From positions 1 through 64,000 of IMG/VR virus record IMGVR_UViG_3300008459_000008: 64,000 nt of DNA. The stretch is one strand, 5' to 3'. The translations under genes and the position numbers were made by a program. This DNA comes from a virus. Of the stretch, positions 53,101 to 60,325 are shown one piece after another; within the stretch, counting starts at the first letter, position 1, and the number at the start of each line of letters is the position of its first letter. The notes beneath the pieces were generated by a model. That model saw only the letters and a program-made list of their open reading frames with translations. It had not been told where the DNA came from and made no database searches.

Positions 53101-54360
53101 ACATTGATTAATTTCCCAACACTCACAACCACATCTATATCTGAAATAACATCAACTACAGCTAGTAGTGGTGGTACTATAGTAGACGTGGGTGGTGGGT
53201 CTATAAGTGCGAAGGGAGTTTGTTGGTCAACTTCATCAAATCCTACACTTAATAATTCATTCACAACTGATGGAAGTGGTCCGAATTTCTTCTCTAGTCA
53301 AATTACAGGATTATTACCTGGTGTGTTATACTATGTAAGATCATACGCCACTAATCAAACTGGTACAAATTATGGAAATCAAGTTACGTTCACTACAATA
53401 TCAGTGTCTGTACCTACACTAACAACAAATAGCGTCACTTCAATTACTAACTCATCTGCTATATCCGGTGGAAATATCACATCAGATGGGGGGTCTACTA
53501 TAACAGCAAGGGGAGTTGTTTATTCCACATCACAAAATCCAACCTTATCAAATAATAGAACGTTTGACGGTTCGGGAATTGGTTCGTTTAGTTCTTCTAT
53601 AACTGGTTTATCACCTGGTGTTACCTATTATGTTAGATCATATGCGACCACATCGGGTGGTACAGGATACGGACAACAAAATATTTTTACAACTTCTGGT
53701 TCAATTCCAACTGTATCTACCACCACAATTACAAACATTAGCTCGTCAGGTGCGACGTCTGGTGGTAATGTAACATCGTCTGGCGGATCTTCAATCACTT
53801 CTAGAGGGGTTGTTTGGTCAACATCTCCAAATCCAACTGTATCTTTATCAACCAAGACATCAAATGGAACAGGAACAGGAATATTTACAAGTACAATAAT
53901 CGGATTATCCCCATCAACACTTTATTATGTTAGATCTTACGCTACAAACAGTACAGGTACTGCATATGGTACAGAGTTAACATTTACAACTTCATTGAGT
54001 GGTGGTGGAAGTTGTGCGATTGGTGGTCTAACAGTTACAAGAGTTAATAATGCTTGGAACTTTACATTTAACATAAATCCAAATTGTACAAGTTATACGG
54101 TGAACGTGTGTAGATATTCAAATACTAACCCAGCAATACCACCAACTGCAGGTCAAACACCAGTAGCATGTGCGGTTAGAAATAACATGACTAGTTATGT
54201 ACCAACTTCTTCGGAAATAAGCGCTGGTGTTATAACAAGAGTGATGAGTCCACCACCAGCCAATACCGGTGTGTGGTACAGTGTTGACGTAACTTGTAAT
54301 GGTACTTGTACAGGTACCAAAACTACTAGGTCTGCATATTTCTATAATCCAATCCCATAA
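47149..54360 (+). CDS. Exported metzincin metalloprotease with about 18 repeat modules (paralogue 2)
   Basis: The 2403-aa product is the largest protein in the window. It has a signal peptide (MKKFLFFLTSLILTLNSFGQ), a VKLNVWDKNPN propeptide start like paralogue 1, and the active site H-E-L-G-H-N-F-G-S-R-H (His340, His344, His350) with Met-turn IMSYCQ (Met396). About 18 modules follow, of which some in the first half are divergent (modules 4-6), and then a C-terminal domain (AWNFTFNINPNCTSYTVNVC) shared with its neighbours. The repeats are intact in frame over 5.5 kb, which argues for selection. Expression is likely late, from its own motif, and it is probably cotranscribed with paralogue 3 (15-nt gap). 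Confidence 0.88.
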   Translation: MKKFLFFLTSLILTLNSFGQVKLNVWDKNPNVSKTINNIKPNNLPKTFESLTPDGEKTIYDRWEVPAITVVSSKGKSYTTKPVAYKSRNGFGVLTYSKNGWQGLHSGRSGKFYSMTPSKVNEDTSSLRSVEEYCGGAGLQPSSQNIDQKKDTKKTPSVGRLTNSDFYNPLVPINKTCSVYAEIAFDLHTALGGNLATTEDWVTRLFLGISQIYLNEGITIYLNKVYVWEALDPYGYTTQTGTQDVVRSNVLNLFGGKILNNLPTNPNSNFKHLLTNATYGGVAYYGPFTPSDGYTPASDLFGPTSRVGLSSMSNKLEIASTPTDLSVYNDRRWCLLVVAHELGHNFGSRHTQWCGWKSDVGTLIGRLDSCTNGETSNPLGPNCGATSYPSYKPTIMSYCQFHQNAPAFSQFLSNGFGKYPRFSIRTGLANSSDIPYTNASIPTLTTTPIVTYTATTATSGGNITSDGGANVTSRGVCWSTSPNPTISGSRTLDGSFSGSFTSNITGLLGGITYYVRAYATNQAGTAYGNEVSFTTSVPLVPTLSSTTAATSITNNSATSGGNVSANGGGSITARGVCWSTSTTPTISNSRTNDAVGTGTGSFTSSLTGLSAGTTYYVRSYATNSAGTGYGPQITFSTFSASSILINTTALTGLAPKNVTTGGTITSDGGSAVTARGVCWSTTSPPTISNSKVNTGTGTGTYTSTVSGLSPSTTYYLRSFATNSSGTTYGNELSFTTTSVPTFINGTPSYVSQTSIKTNYTISFPNQSFSSHALGASTTNPPDSYNLNSSSYTFNSVSGTYQSLLGRKSTSQGLQPSTTYFIRPIATDIYDNFYYGPITQATTLAPSLPVCTTYVATEVSTPTTNASTAKLSGKVTSIGGAITERGFCYSTTQNPTTSNSKVTTTTCSSDDDCLLSFTNTVANFTPGTTYYVRSYAINPSGVGYGNQVSFTTPIYVYQGPPIVVIDSIRNISTVGAKLYGRVTNRGGSDCVLSSGCRGVVISAVTNSPSSGCGVDANFDPICWSFVETPNVQSITGAFEVDFQAGNQLMKANTTYYVRAYATNFFANNQNNYGYSATSTFKTLLTGTTPLLYTNTTVSITTTSATSGGFITSQGGASVTQKGVVWSTSPNPTTSLSTKTSNGTGTAAYSSNMTGLTPNTLYYVRAYAVNSFGTSYGPQVQFTTNASAGLATLTTTSVTNLSTTSVTSGGNITNSGGTNVTARGVCYSTSTNPTITNGTVVASGSGTGSFTTNITGLIQGNTYFLRAFATNTSGTSYGNQVQITTLTLPSITTTVASNVTSTTVITGGNVTSDGGSTITERGVCYETTQNPTTGNFKLVSTGTTGTFTSNITDLTPGTTYYVRAYAINSVGTQYGTQISFTTTAAQTVPTVTTTNPTSITTNTVSSGGTVSSDGNSTVSSRGVVWSTSSGPTINLTTKTVNGSGTGSFTSSVGGLLPGVLYYIRAYATNSIGTSYGSEFTFTTLTTTPTLSSTITASNITQTSAISGGNVTSDGGITITERGVCWSTSSNPTVSLSTKTIDGSGVGSFVSDLTGLSASTTYYVRAYATNSNGTSYGTQISFTTLSSTTVPTVTTTTASSITLTSAVSGGNVTSDGGTVVTVRGVVWSTSPSPTVSLTTKTQDGTGIGTFTSSMTGLTASTIYYYRAYATNSQGTSYGNQLSFTTTANLPVVTTTNVSSVTLTGAVSGGNVTSTGGATVTARGVCWSTSPNPTILNSKTTDGSGTGTFTSTISNLSQNTTYYVRAYATNSSGTAYGTELQFITSNTSLPTVNTTSVTSIDFTSAISGGNVVSDGNSTVTSRGVVWSETQNPTLSNSFTVDDNGTGTFTSNLTNLTAGVTYYVRAYATNSLGTSYGNQVSFATIPGQAPEVSTNIINNVTSTNAEVVYSINSIGGGTLSLKGICYSTSPNPTTSNQKVEEVCAIETPCEIGQYTITFINPLSPNVTYYVRAYATSEFGTSYGEELSFTTLINFPTLTTTSISEITSTTASSGGTIVDVGGGSISAKGVCWSTSSNPTLNNSFTTDGSGPNFFSSQITGLLPGVLYYVRSYATNQTGTNYGNQVTFTTISVSVPTLTTNSVTSITNSSAISGGNITSDGGSTITARGVVYSTSQNPTLSNNRTFDGSGIGSFSSSITGLSPGVTYYVRSYATTSGGTGYGQQNIFTTSGSIPTVSTTTITNISSSGATSGGNVTSSGGSSITSRGVVWSTSPNPTVSLSTKTSNGTGTGIFTSTIIGLSPSTLYYVRSYATNSTGTAYGTELTFTTSLSGGGSCAIGGLTVTRVNNAWNFTFNINPNCTSYTVNVCRYSNTNPAIPPTAGQTPVACAVRNNMTSYVPTSSEISAGVITRVMSPPPANTGVWYSVDVTCNGTCTGTKTTRSAYFYNPIP
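48466..53995 (+). repeat. About 18 beta-sandwich modules, paralogue 2
   Basis: Counted from S-G-G-N-(V/I)-T landmarks. Modules 4 and 6 lack the standard landmark, and module 15 has a Cys-pair insertion (EEVCAIETPCE). Confidence 0.82.
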
Positions 54361-54375
54361 AAAAACTAAAATTGA

Positions 54376-57300
54376 ATGAAAAAGTTTCTTCTACTAATTC
54401 TATTGACACTAACTTCCGTTCTGTCCTTTGGGCAGACGGAAGTTGATATTTGGAAAAAATCCAACAAAAAAATATTTTCTCAAAGAAAATTTACATTTCC
54501 AAAAACATTTGTTTCCAAATCACCATCAGGTAAACAATTGACTTACCAACGTGTGGAACATCCATATATCAAGATAGAAACATCTAGTGGTAAGAAATGG
54601 ACAAAGAAACCAATTATTTATCAATCTACTTCAGATTTTGGTGTAATAACATATGACGGTAAAAATTGGAGTGGTATACATACAGAGGATGGATACAATG
54701 TAAGTAACTTGACGAAAGAAAAGGTTACTAATGTCAAAATGGATGCTGAAAAATTCAGTTTTGGTGAAGGAGATGTTTTACTCGCGCCCACAAAATCAAA
54801 TAAAAAGATAGGAAGGTCAATCCAAAACAATCCAAATTTTTATGATCCTTACATCAGAATTAATAAAACTTGTGGAGTTTATGTGGAAGTAACAAATGAT
54901 TTATATAAATTTTGGGGTTCAGATACTGGTAGAGTAACACAGTATGTTACAACTATACTAACAAATGTTATAGCTCTATATGACAGAGAGGGTATAAATG
55001 TCACATTGAATAAAATTTTTGTTTGGGACACACCTGATCCTTATGGAAACCCATTCGATAATACACAGTATCTAAATCAATTTACAGATAACATCAACAA
55101 AAATATACCAACTACACCAGAATCTCATTTTAAACACTTATTACACAATAAGAATTTGGGTGGTATAGCTTGGATAAATGGTGAATCAGATGGATACATC
55201 ACATCTGCAAATCTTGATCCATACTATACCTGTGCGGTCACAGGAATTGGTTCAAATATAGTAGTTAATTCTAATGTCACTTATTCTTGGCCAGTAATGT
55301 GTTTCACACATGAAATGGGACACAATCTTGGTTCAAAACATACTCATTGGTGTGGATGGAAAAATGAATCCAATCAAGCCATAGGTAGAATTGACAGTTG
55401 TTACAGAGGAGAAAGCACAGATGGGCCAGATAATTGCACGTCATCTACTTATACAGTAGTTAAATCAAACAACAGAGGCTCTGTAATGAGTTATTGTCAT
55501 CTGAATGGTGCCATAAGTTTCACAACTGGATTTGGTAGATTACCAAGATATTCAATAAGATCTAATCTAAATGATGCACCAGAGGTGCCATTTGACACAC
55601 CACAAGTTCCAACAGTAACTATTGATACTGGTACTCAAAAAACAGCTACTTCTGTTTTAATGACTGGAAATATTGTAATGACTGGAGAAACTATAATTCA
55701 AGAAAGAGGTTTCGTGTGGACAAATTCACAAATCATAATGCCTACATTGAATTTGACAACTAAAATTGCGGTCGGCTCAGGTAGTGGAACATTTCAATCA
55801 CAAATTACAACATTAACTGCAGGAGGACGTTTTTGGTTTAGGGCATATGCGAAAAATGCTACTGGAGTTTACTATAGTGATACAGTAAGGGTACAATTGG
55901 TCTCAACGTCTGTACCAAGTCTGACGACAAATCCTGTAACTCTAATTACAAATATATCGGCTCAAACTGGTGGCACATACATATCGATTGGTAATATTTC
56001 AATTCAAGAAAGAGGTATAGTGTACAGCACTTCCAATCAACTTCCTACCGTAGATGACACTAAAGTGATCACACCATCACCAAATAACACAAACTTCGTT
56101 CAGAATTTGACGGGTCTAACTCCCAACACCACTTATTACATAAGGGCTTTTGCTAGAAATAGTCCGTCAATTTTTTCTTACGGAAATGTACAAACTTTTC
56201 AAACTTTACCAAATGAGTCGGTATCTTTTGGAGTACCTTTAGCTACCGTCAATAGTAGTACACAAATAACCCCTAGTGTTTTTATCACATCTACTGGTAA
56301 TGGTGGGGTCATATCTGAAAGAGGTTTCTACATAGGAACTACACCAAATCCTGAAAATAACATACTTAATAAAAGAGTTGCGGTTTTGGGACAAGCCACT
56401 ACTATGGCATTAGCTATAATAAATCTAACACCCAATACACTTTATTATATCAAAGGTTTTGCGACCACTCAATTTGGTACTTTTTATACACCCGAATTCA
56501 CATCCACTACACTTAGGAGTATACTAGTGATGGATGAAGTTAGTGGAATAGAAGCTACTAAAGCTACGTTCAAATATACTATTGGTCCAACTACATCTAT
56601 CATACCATCATCAGGTGTTTTGTTATCAACCAACATAACACCAACTAGAGCAAACAGTCAGTTCTTTTTTCAATCGACATATGTTGGACAAGGACAAGGC
56701 ACAATTGTTGGACAAGACCTACTTCCAAATACGACTTACTATGCTAGAGGGGTAATACCATTTACTTCTGGTGATTTCTTTTCAACTAATATACTACAGT
56801 TTCAAACTACGGGAGTTGTTGGTACTCCATCGGTTAGTACTTTGGGATCACCCACAAAAACAAAAAATTCGATTGTAGTTAGAGGTGAAGTTGTGTCAAC
56901 TGGATCATCACCTGTATTTAACAGGGGAATTTGTTATTCAACCGCACCAAATCCTACTATAAATAATTCAGTTATTGTATCAGGTCAGGGGATTGGTCAA
57001 TATATTGTAACTATAAACAATTTAGTACCTAGTACAATATATTATATTAGAGCGTATGCTACCAACAAGTCCGGCACTTCTTATGGTTCAGAAATTAATA
57101 TTTCAACCAGTGGTGATATCCCAACAATCATAACAAACTCAATCAACAACATTTCATTAACCACTGCTAATGGAGGTGGTGAAATAACTCTTTCGGGTGG
57201 ACGTGTTGTTACATCTAGGGGTGTAATTTGGTCAACCAATCCCAATCCAACAATAAATTTGTCTACAAAAACAGTAGATGGTAGCGGAATTGGCATATTC

Positions 57301-58392
57301 ACAAGTGCAATCACTGGATTGGTACAGAATACGAAATATTATGTCAGAGCTTATGCCATAAATGATAATGGGGTTGGATATGGTAATGAAATTAATTTCA
57401 CTACTTTGCCTAGTCCAACTACAGCAAATGTAATAACAAATATTGTCACAAATATTTTACCAACATCAGCGACATCCGGTGGTAATGTTACTTATGATGG
57501 TGGAACACCTGTGGTATCCAAGGGGATTTGTTGGTCGACTTCTCAGAACCCAACAATCGACCTTACCACAAAAACTATGGACGGTAGTGGATTGGGTCCC
57601 TTCGTTAGTCAGATATCCAACTTGACCCTCGGCAACACTTACTATGTAAGGGCTTACGCTGTTAATTCTACTGGAACTAGTTATGGTGTACAGTATTCAT
57701 TTACAACTTCGTTAGGCATCCCAATCGTTTTGACTAATCCGGTAAGTGGGATTACAATAACATCAGCGAGTGTTGGAGGGAATGTAACTTCTTCTGGAAA
57801 TGCACCTGTAACTCAGAGAGGAATTTGTTGGTCAATAAATCAGAACCCAACAACAAGTGATAATATAGTACCAAGTGGAAACGGAACTGGAGTTTTTTCC
57901 GGAAATATATTAGGACTATCCTCCTCCACAACATATTTTATCAGAGCTTATGCTACAAACTCTTTGGGAACTTCCTATGGATCACAGATTTCATTTACCA
58001 CTTCACCACAATCTGGAGGTACTTGTCAAATATCTGGACTAACATCCTATCTAAATCAAACGAACAAATGGGAATTTAATTACAATATAAATTTAAAATG
58101 TGCTACATATTCTGTAAATGTGTGTAGGTATAATTACACAGATCCTAATAGTCAACCACCTTCAAATTTACAACCAACAAGTTGTGGAGTAAGAAATAGC
58201 ATGAATGCTTATGTACCAACAATCCAAGAAACAAATAATGGGTACATCCAAAAAGAAATGATACCTCAACCGACGGCTTCGACAAAATCTGGTTTTGGTG
58301 GATATTGGTACAGCATAGATGTCAGATGTTCATCACAAAATTGTTTGGGATCAAATTTGACTAAATACTATTTTTATGTACCAGGTATGTAA
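54376..58392 (+). CDS. Exported metzincin metalloprotease with about 8 repeat modules (paralogue 3)
   Basis: The 1338-aa product has a signal peptide (MKKFLLLILLTLTSVLSFGQ), a shortened TEVDIWKKSNKK propeptide start and the active site H-E-M-G-H-N-L-G-S-K-H (His312, His316, His322) with Met-turn VMSYCH (Met371). About eight modules follow, the first four strongly diverged. The shared C-terminal domain (NKWEFNYNINLKCATYSVNV) ends YYFYVPGM. It is the most diverged of the three in its stalk, while the protease domain keeps every expected residue. It follows paralogue 2 by 15 nt with no promoter motif in between, so the two probably share a message. Confidence 0.87.
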   Translation: MKKFLLLILLTLTSVLSFGQTEVDIWKKSNKKIFSQRKFTFPKTFVSKSPSGKQLTYQRVEHPYIKIETSSGKKWTKKPIIYQSTSDFGVITYDGKNWSGIHTEDGYNVSNLTKEKVTNVKMDAEKFSFGEGDVLLAPTKSNKKIGRSIQNNPNFYDPYIRINKTCGVYVEVTNDLYKFWGSDTGRVTQYVTTILTNVIALYDREGINVTLNKIFVWDTPDPYGNPFDNTQYLNQFTDNINKNIPTTPESHFKHLLHNKNLGGIAWINGESDGYITSANLDPYYTCAVTGIGSNIVVNSNVTYSWPVMCFTHEMGHNLGSKHTHWCGWKNESNQAIGRIDSCYRGESTDGPDNCTSSTYTVVKSNNRGSVMSYCHLNGAISFTTGFGRLPRYSIRSNLNDAPEVPFDTPQVPTVTIDTGTQKTATSVLMTGNIVMTGETIIQERGFVWTNSQIIMPTLNLTTKIAVGSGSGTFQSQITTLTAGGRFWFRAYAKNATGVYYSDTVRVQLVSTSVPSLTTNPVTLITNISAQTGGTYISIGNISIQERGIVYSTSNQLPTVDDTKVITPSPNNTNFVQNLTGLTPNTTYYIRAFARNSPSIFSYGNVQTFQTLPNESVSFGVPLATVNSSTQITPSVFITSTGNGGVISERGFYIGTTPNPENNILNKRVAVLGQATTMALAIINLTPNTLYYIKGFATTQFGTFYTPEFTSTTLRSILVMDEVSGIEATKATFKYTIGPTTSIIPSSGVLLSTNITPTRANSQFFFQSTYVGQGQGTIVGQDLLPNTTYYARGVIPFTSGDFFSTNILQFQTTGVVGTPSVSTLGSPTKTKNSIVVRGEVVSTGSSPVFNRGICYSTAPNPTINNSVIVSGQGIGQYIVTINNLVPSTIYYIRAYATNKSGTSYGSEINISTSGDIPTIITNSINNISLTTANGGGEITLSGGRVVTSRGVIWSTNPNPTINLSTKTVDGSGIGIFTSAITGLVQNTKYYVRAYAINDNGVGYGNEINFTTLPSPTTANVITNIVTNILPTSATSGGNVTYDGGTPVVSKGICWSTSQNPTIDLTTKTMDGSGLGPFVSQISNLTLGNTYYVRAYAVNSTGTSYGVQYSFTTSLGIPIVLTNPVSGITITSASVGGNVTSSGNAPVTQRGICWSINQNPTTSDNIVPSGNGTGVFSGNILGLSSSTTYFIRAYATNSLGTSYGSQISFTTSPQSGGTCQISGLTSYLNQTNKWEFNYNINLKCATYSVNVCRYNYTDPNSQPPSNLQPTSCGVRNSMNAYVPTIQETNNGYIQKEMIPQPTASTKSGFGGYWYSIDVRCSSQNCLGSNLTKYYFYVPGM
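55600..58010 (+). repeat. About eight beta-sandwich modules, paralogue 3
   Basis: Modules 1-4 keep only the overall strand pattern; modules 5-8 carry the usual RG(I/V)(C/I)(Y/W)S and Y-(Y/F)-(V/I)-R-A-Y-A landmarks. Confidence 0.75.
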
Positions 58393-58413
58393 TAAAAGTT
58401 ATTTTATCAAAAG

Positions 58414-58421
58414 AATATATA
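58414..58421 (+). promoter_or_regulatory. AATATATA motif, distal, before the tail tube gene
   Basis: Exact 8-mer, 73 nt before the ATG at 58495, directly after the third protease gene. Confidence 0.5.
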
Positions 58422-58450
58422 AATAGATTAATAGGAATAAAAACCGAAAT

Positions 58451-58458
58451 AATATATA
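58451..58458 (+). promoter_or_regulatory. AATATATA motif, proximal, before the tail tube gene
   Basis: Second exact 8-mer, 36 nt before the ATG. A doubled motif may suit the high demand for tube protein. Confidence 0.55.
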
Positions 58459-58494
58459 ATTAAACAAAAAGATTTAAAAAAATATAAATAAGTT

Positions 58495-59118
58495 ATGGCA
58501 CTTCCACATTTTACCCAACTTCAAATGACCGGTTCACCTGGTGGACCTGGGTCTAGACCACAAGAACCAGTATATTTGAACCTGTTTGAGTGTACATTTG
58601 TCCTTCCAACAATTGTTGCAGCTCGTTATGGAACAGATGCTGGACCGGGTCTACTTTTACAACAAGCTACAAAAATAACTTTTGACGTAACTCCATCATT
58701 GGAATCAGTTGAACAGAAATTCAAATATTCTGGTAGAGCTTTTATGAAAACCCCAACAAAAACCACTACAGACTTAACTCTTGGATTCAATGTTAACGTT
58801 AATGATACTGGTAGTATGGAGACTTGGAACATTCTTAAATCATGGTATGATTTAGTCTGGAACTCTCAAAACGGATATTTGCACTACAAAGCAGATATTG
58901 TTGGAACTATCATCGTTAACCAACATGATAAAAAGGGGGTTGTTTTAAGGAGATTAACCTTTCAGAACTGTCAAATCAAATCAATTGGTAATCCAGCCTT
59001 AACTTGGGATGGTGGTGAAATTTGGAATTTTGAATCAGCATTTATAGCTGATTACTGGATTGATGAATACATCGATCAGAACTTCACAATTGTGCCGCCA
59101 CTTGTATCAGGATATTAA
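58495..59118 (+). CDS. 19: Tail tube protein gp19
   Basis: The 207-aa product matches T4-type tube protein: NLFECTFVLPTIV near the N-terminus, QATKITFDVTPSLESVEQKF, TWNILKSWYDLVWNSQNGYL (T4 gp19 has a similar W-Y-x-x-I/V-x-x-x-x-x-G block), LRRLTFQNCQIKSIGNPALT and a C-terminal ADYWIDEYID. It stacks as hexamers inside the sheath. In T4 it lies beside gene 18; here gene 18 is about 32 kb away and the protease cluster sits immediately upstream. A terminator follows 2 nt after the stop. Confidence 0.9.
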   Translation: MALPHFTQLQMTGSPGGPGSRPQEPVYLNLFECTFVLPTIVAARYGTDAGPGLLLQQATKITFDVTPSLESVEQKFKYSGRAFMKTPTKTTTDLTLGFNVNVNDTGSMETWNILKSWYDLVWNSQNGYLHYKADIVGTIIVNQHDKKGVVLRRLTFQNCQIKSIGNPALTWDGGEIWNFESAFIADYWIDEYIDQNFTIVPPLVSGY

Positions 59119-59120
59119 TG

Positions 59121-59150
59121 AAAAAAGGACCTTAAAAAGGTCCTTTTTTA
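59121..59150. terminator. Rho-independent terminator overlapping a minus-strand stop
   Basis: Stem AAAAAAGGACCTT / AAGGTCCTTTTTT between gene 19 and the convergent minus-strand genes. The last codons and stop of the 59132-59278 reading frame lie inside the hairpin. Confidence 0.9.
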
Positions 59151-59278
59151 TTTAAATTGATTTCTTTTTTTCCCAATCTTTCCTCTTCTAATTGTTTTCT
59201 AGATTTTTCCTCCTCTTCAAATATTTCATTTACTATCTTAATATTTTCTTCAAACATCCAAAATGGCCACTCATCCAT
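59132..59278 (-). CDS. Small acidic coiled-coil ORF after the gp26-like gene, possibly frameshift-expressed
   Basis: From the ATG at 59278 the product is 48 aa: MDEWPFWMFEENIKIVNEIF, then an E-E-E-E-K-S-R-K-Q-L-E-E-E coiled coil and KKGPF. The same frame is open upstream into the end of the gp26-like gene. From memory, a short W-(P)-(F/Y)-W-x-F-E-x-x-x-x-(I/V)-V-N segment followed by an acidic coil occurs downstream of, or fused to, gp26-type genes in other T4-type phages. It could be translated from its own ATG or joined to the upstream protein by a +1 shift at the AAAAAA-TAA stop context. Confidence 0.6.
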   Translation of the reverse strand: MDEWPFWMFEENIKIVNEIFEEEEKSRKQLEEERLGKKEINLNKKGPF

Positions 59279-59318
59279 CGAGGGTTCATGTGTATTGAAA
59301 TTTTTTTGTAAAAGTAAT

Positions 59319-60263
59319 TTATTTTTTAATAAATTGGTCAAATGCGTTGTGAACAACGAAAATAGCTGACGGTCCGTTGGGAAATGACATAGGAGTGTGG
59401 ATCTCAAGACCACACTGACAATATTTTATTAATTTTTCGATACCGAAAGTCATCATTTCTACTGCTGAATTCAAAAACTGAAAAGATACATCATCTATCT
59501 TTTGAAACTTCTCCAACTCAGACTTAATTTCTTCTTGAGTTATTGATGTTTTTCCAATCAATGTAAAAGGGATAATTTTGAGAAAAGAAAGATTAGGTTT
59601 TCTTTTTTGAATATTTTCACGAATGACATATTCGGTAAAAGCTTTTTGAATACCTATACTTGGAGGTATCAAGTAAAATATCCTATCATTTGTTAACTCG
59701 AACCTAAATGAAGATGTACGTGTGTCGAAATATTGTATCAACTTTTCATTGATGTCATATTTTTTGAAGTGATTACGTACTAATTCTATAGAATTTTCTT
59801 CACCACAAGAACACTTCGCATTAGTAGATAATATTGTCCCCTTCTGGAAAGTTAATTCTCTTATTAAAAAAATTAAGTAATACCTATCTGGATCCTTGAT
59901 TTCAAGATATGAACTGATTGTACCATCAATATGTTTCATTCGAACACAAGATGAAAGCATGTCATTCATTTTTTCTATAATATCATAATAATTATTATCA
60001 TCAACCATAGAATATGATTGAATTTCTTTTACTTGAGCAGATCTGACTTGAATTATTGTTCCTTTCGGGTAAAAATAACCACACGGAAATTCTTGTACAT
60101 CAAATGAAAAATAGTGTAAATCACTTGTTTTATTTGTGTTGAAATTATTTGTATATTGTGGGGATGGTGGGATATCTAGTTTTTCAACTTTTATATTGTT
60201 GTCAAGATTTTCTAAATGAATTCTAAGATAATCCTCTTCAGTCAAAACTTTTGAGTCAGACAT
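59319..60263 (-). CDS. 26: Baseplate hub protein, gp26-like (T4_baseplate family)
   Basis: The 314-aa product has an N-terminal extension of about 50 residues, then the family body with IRELTFQKGTIL and a zinc-site candidate made of C-S-C-G (Cys151, Cys153) and C-Q-C-G (Cys282, Cys284). It also has MTFGIEKLIKYCQCGLEIHT and FPNGPSAIFVVHNAFDQFIK at the C-terminus. T4 gp26 helps assemble the baseplate hub. It is longer than T4 gp26 (208 aa). Two late-type motif variants lie upstream. It ends at an A-run stop followed by a further open frame. Confidence 0.78.
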   Translation of the reverse strand: MSDSKVLTEEDYLRIHLENLDNNIKVEKLDIPPSPQYTNNFNTNKTSDLHYFSFDVQEFPCGYFYPKGTIIQVRSAQVKEIQSYSMVDDNNYYDIIEKMNDMLSSCVRMKHIDGTISSYLEIKDPDRYYLIFLIRELTFQKGTILSTNAKCSCGEENSIELVRNHFKKYDINEKLIQYFDTRTSSFRFELTNDRIFYLIPPSIGIQKAFTEYVIRENIQKRKPNLSFLKIIPFTLIGKTSITQEEIKSELEKFQKIDDVSFQFLNSAVEMMTFGIEKLIKYCQCGLEIHTPMSFPNGPSAIFVVHNAFDQFIKK

Positions 60264-60294
60264 ATGATATATTTACTTTTTTTTTATAGTAAAT

Positions 60295-60302
60295 TATATA
60301 TC
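60295..60302 (-). promoter_or_regulatory. GATATATA late-type motif before the gp26-like gene
   Basis: Variant motif on the coding strand, 31 nt before the ATG. A second variant, AATATATC (60266-60273), lies only 2 nt from the ATG and is probably too close to act. Confidence 0.45.
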
Positions 60303-60325
60303 AATAGTTCATGGGCTTCGTGAAA

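Noticed and set aside
43939-53855. Many 60-100-codon antisense open frames rich in Val, Pro and Asp inside the protease stalks
   Set aside because: They recur at the same place in each module because the sense codons for the repeat leave the opposite frame open; none has its own promoter motif or family likeness.
42356-58392. The protease cluster as a piece of contaminating host DNA
   Set aside because: The cluster has the window's late-type promoter motifs (42326, 47117), directly abuts tail tube gene 19, and has no host-type housekeeping genes. Read mapping would still be worth doing.
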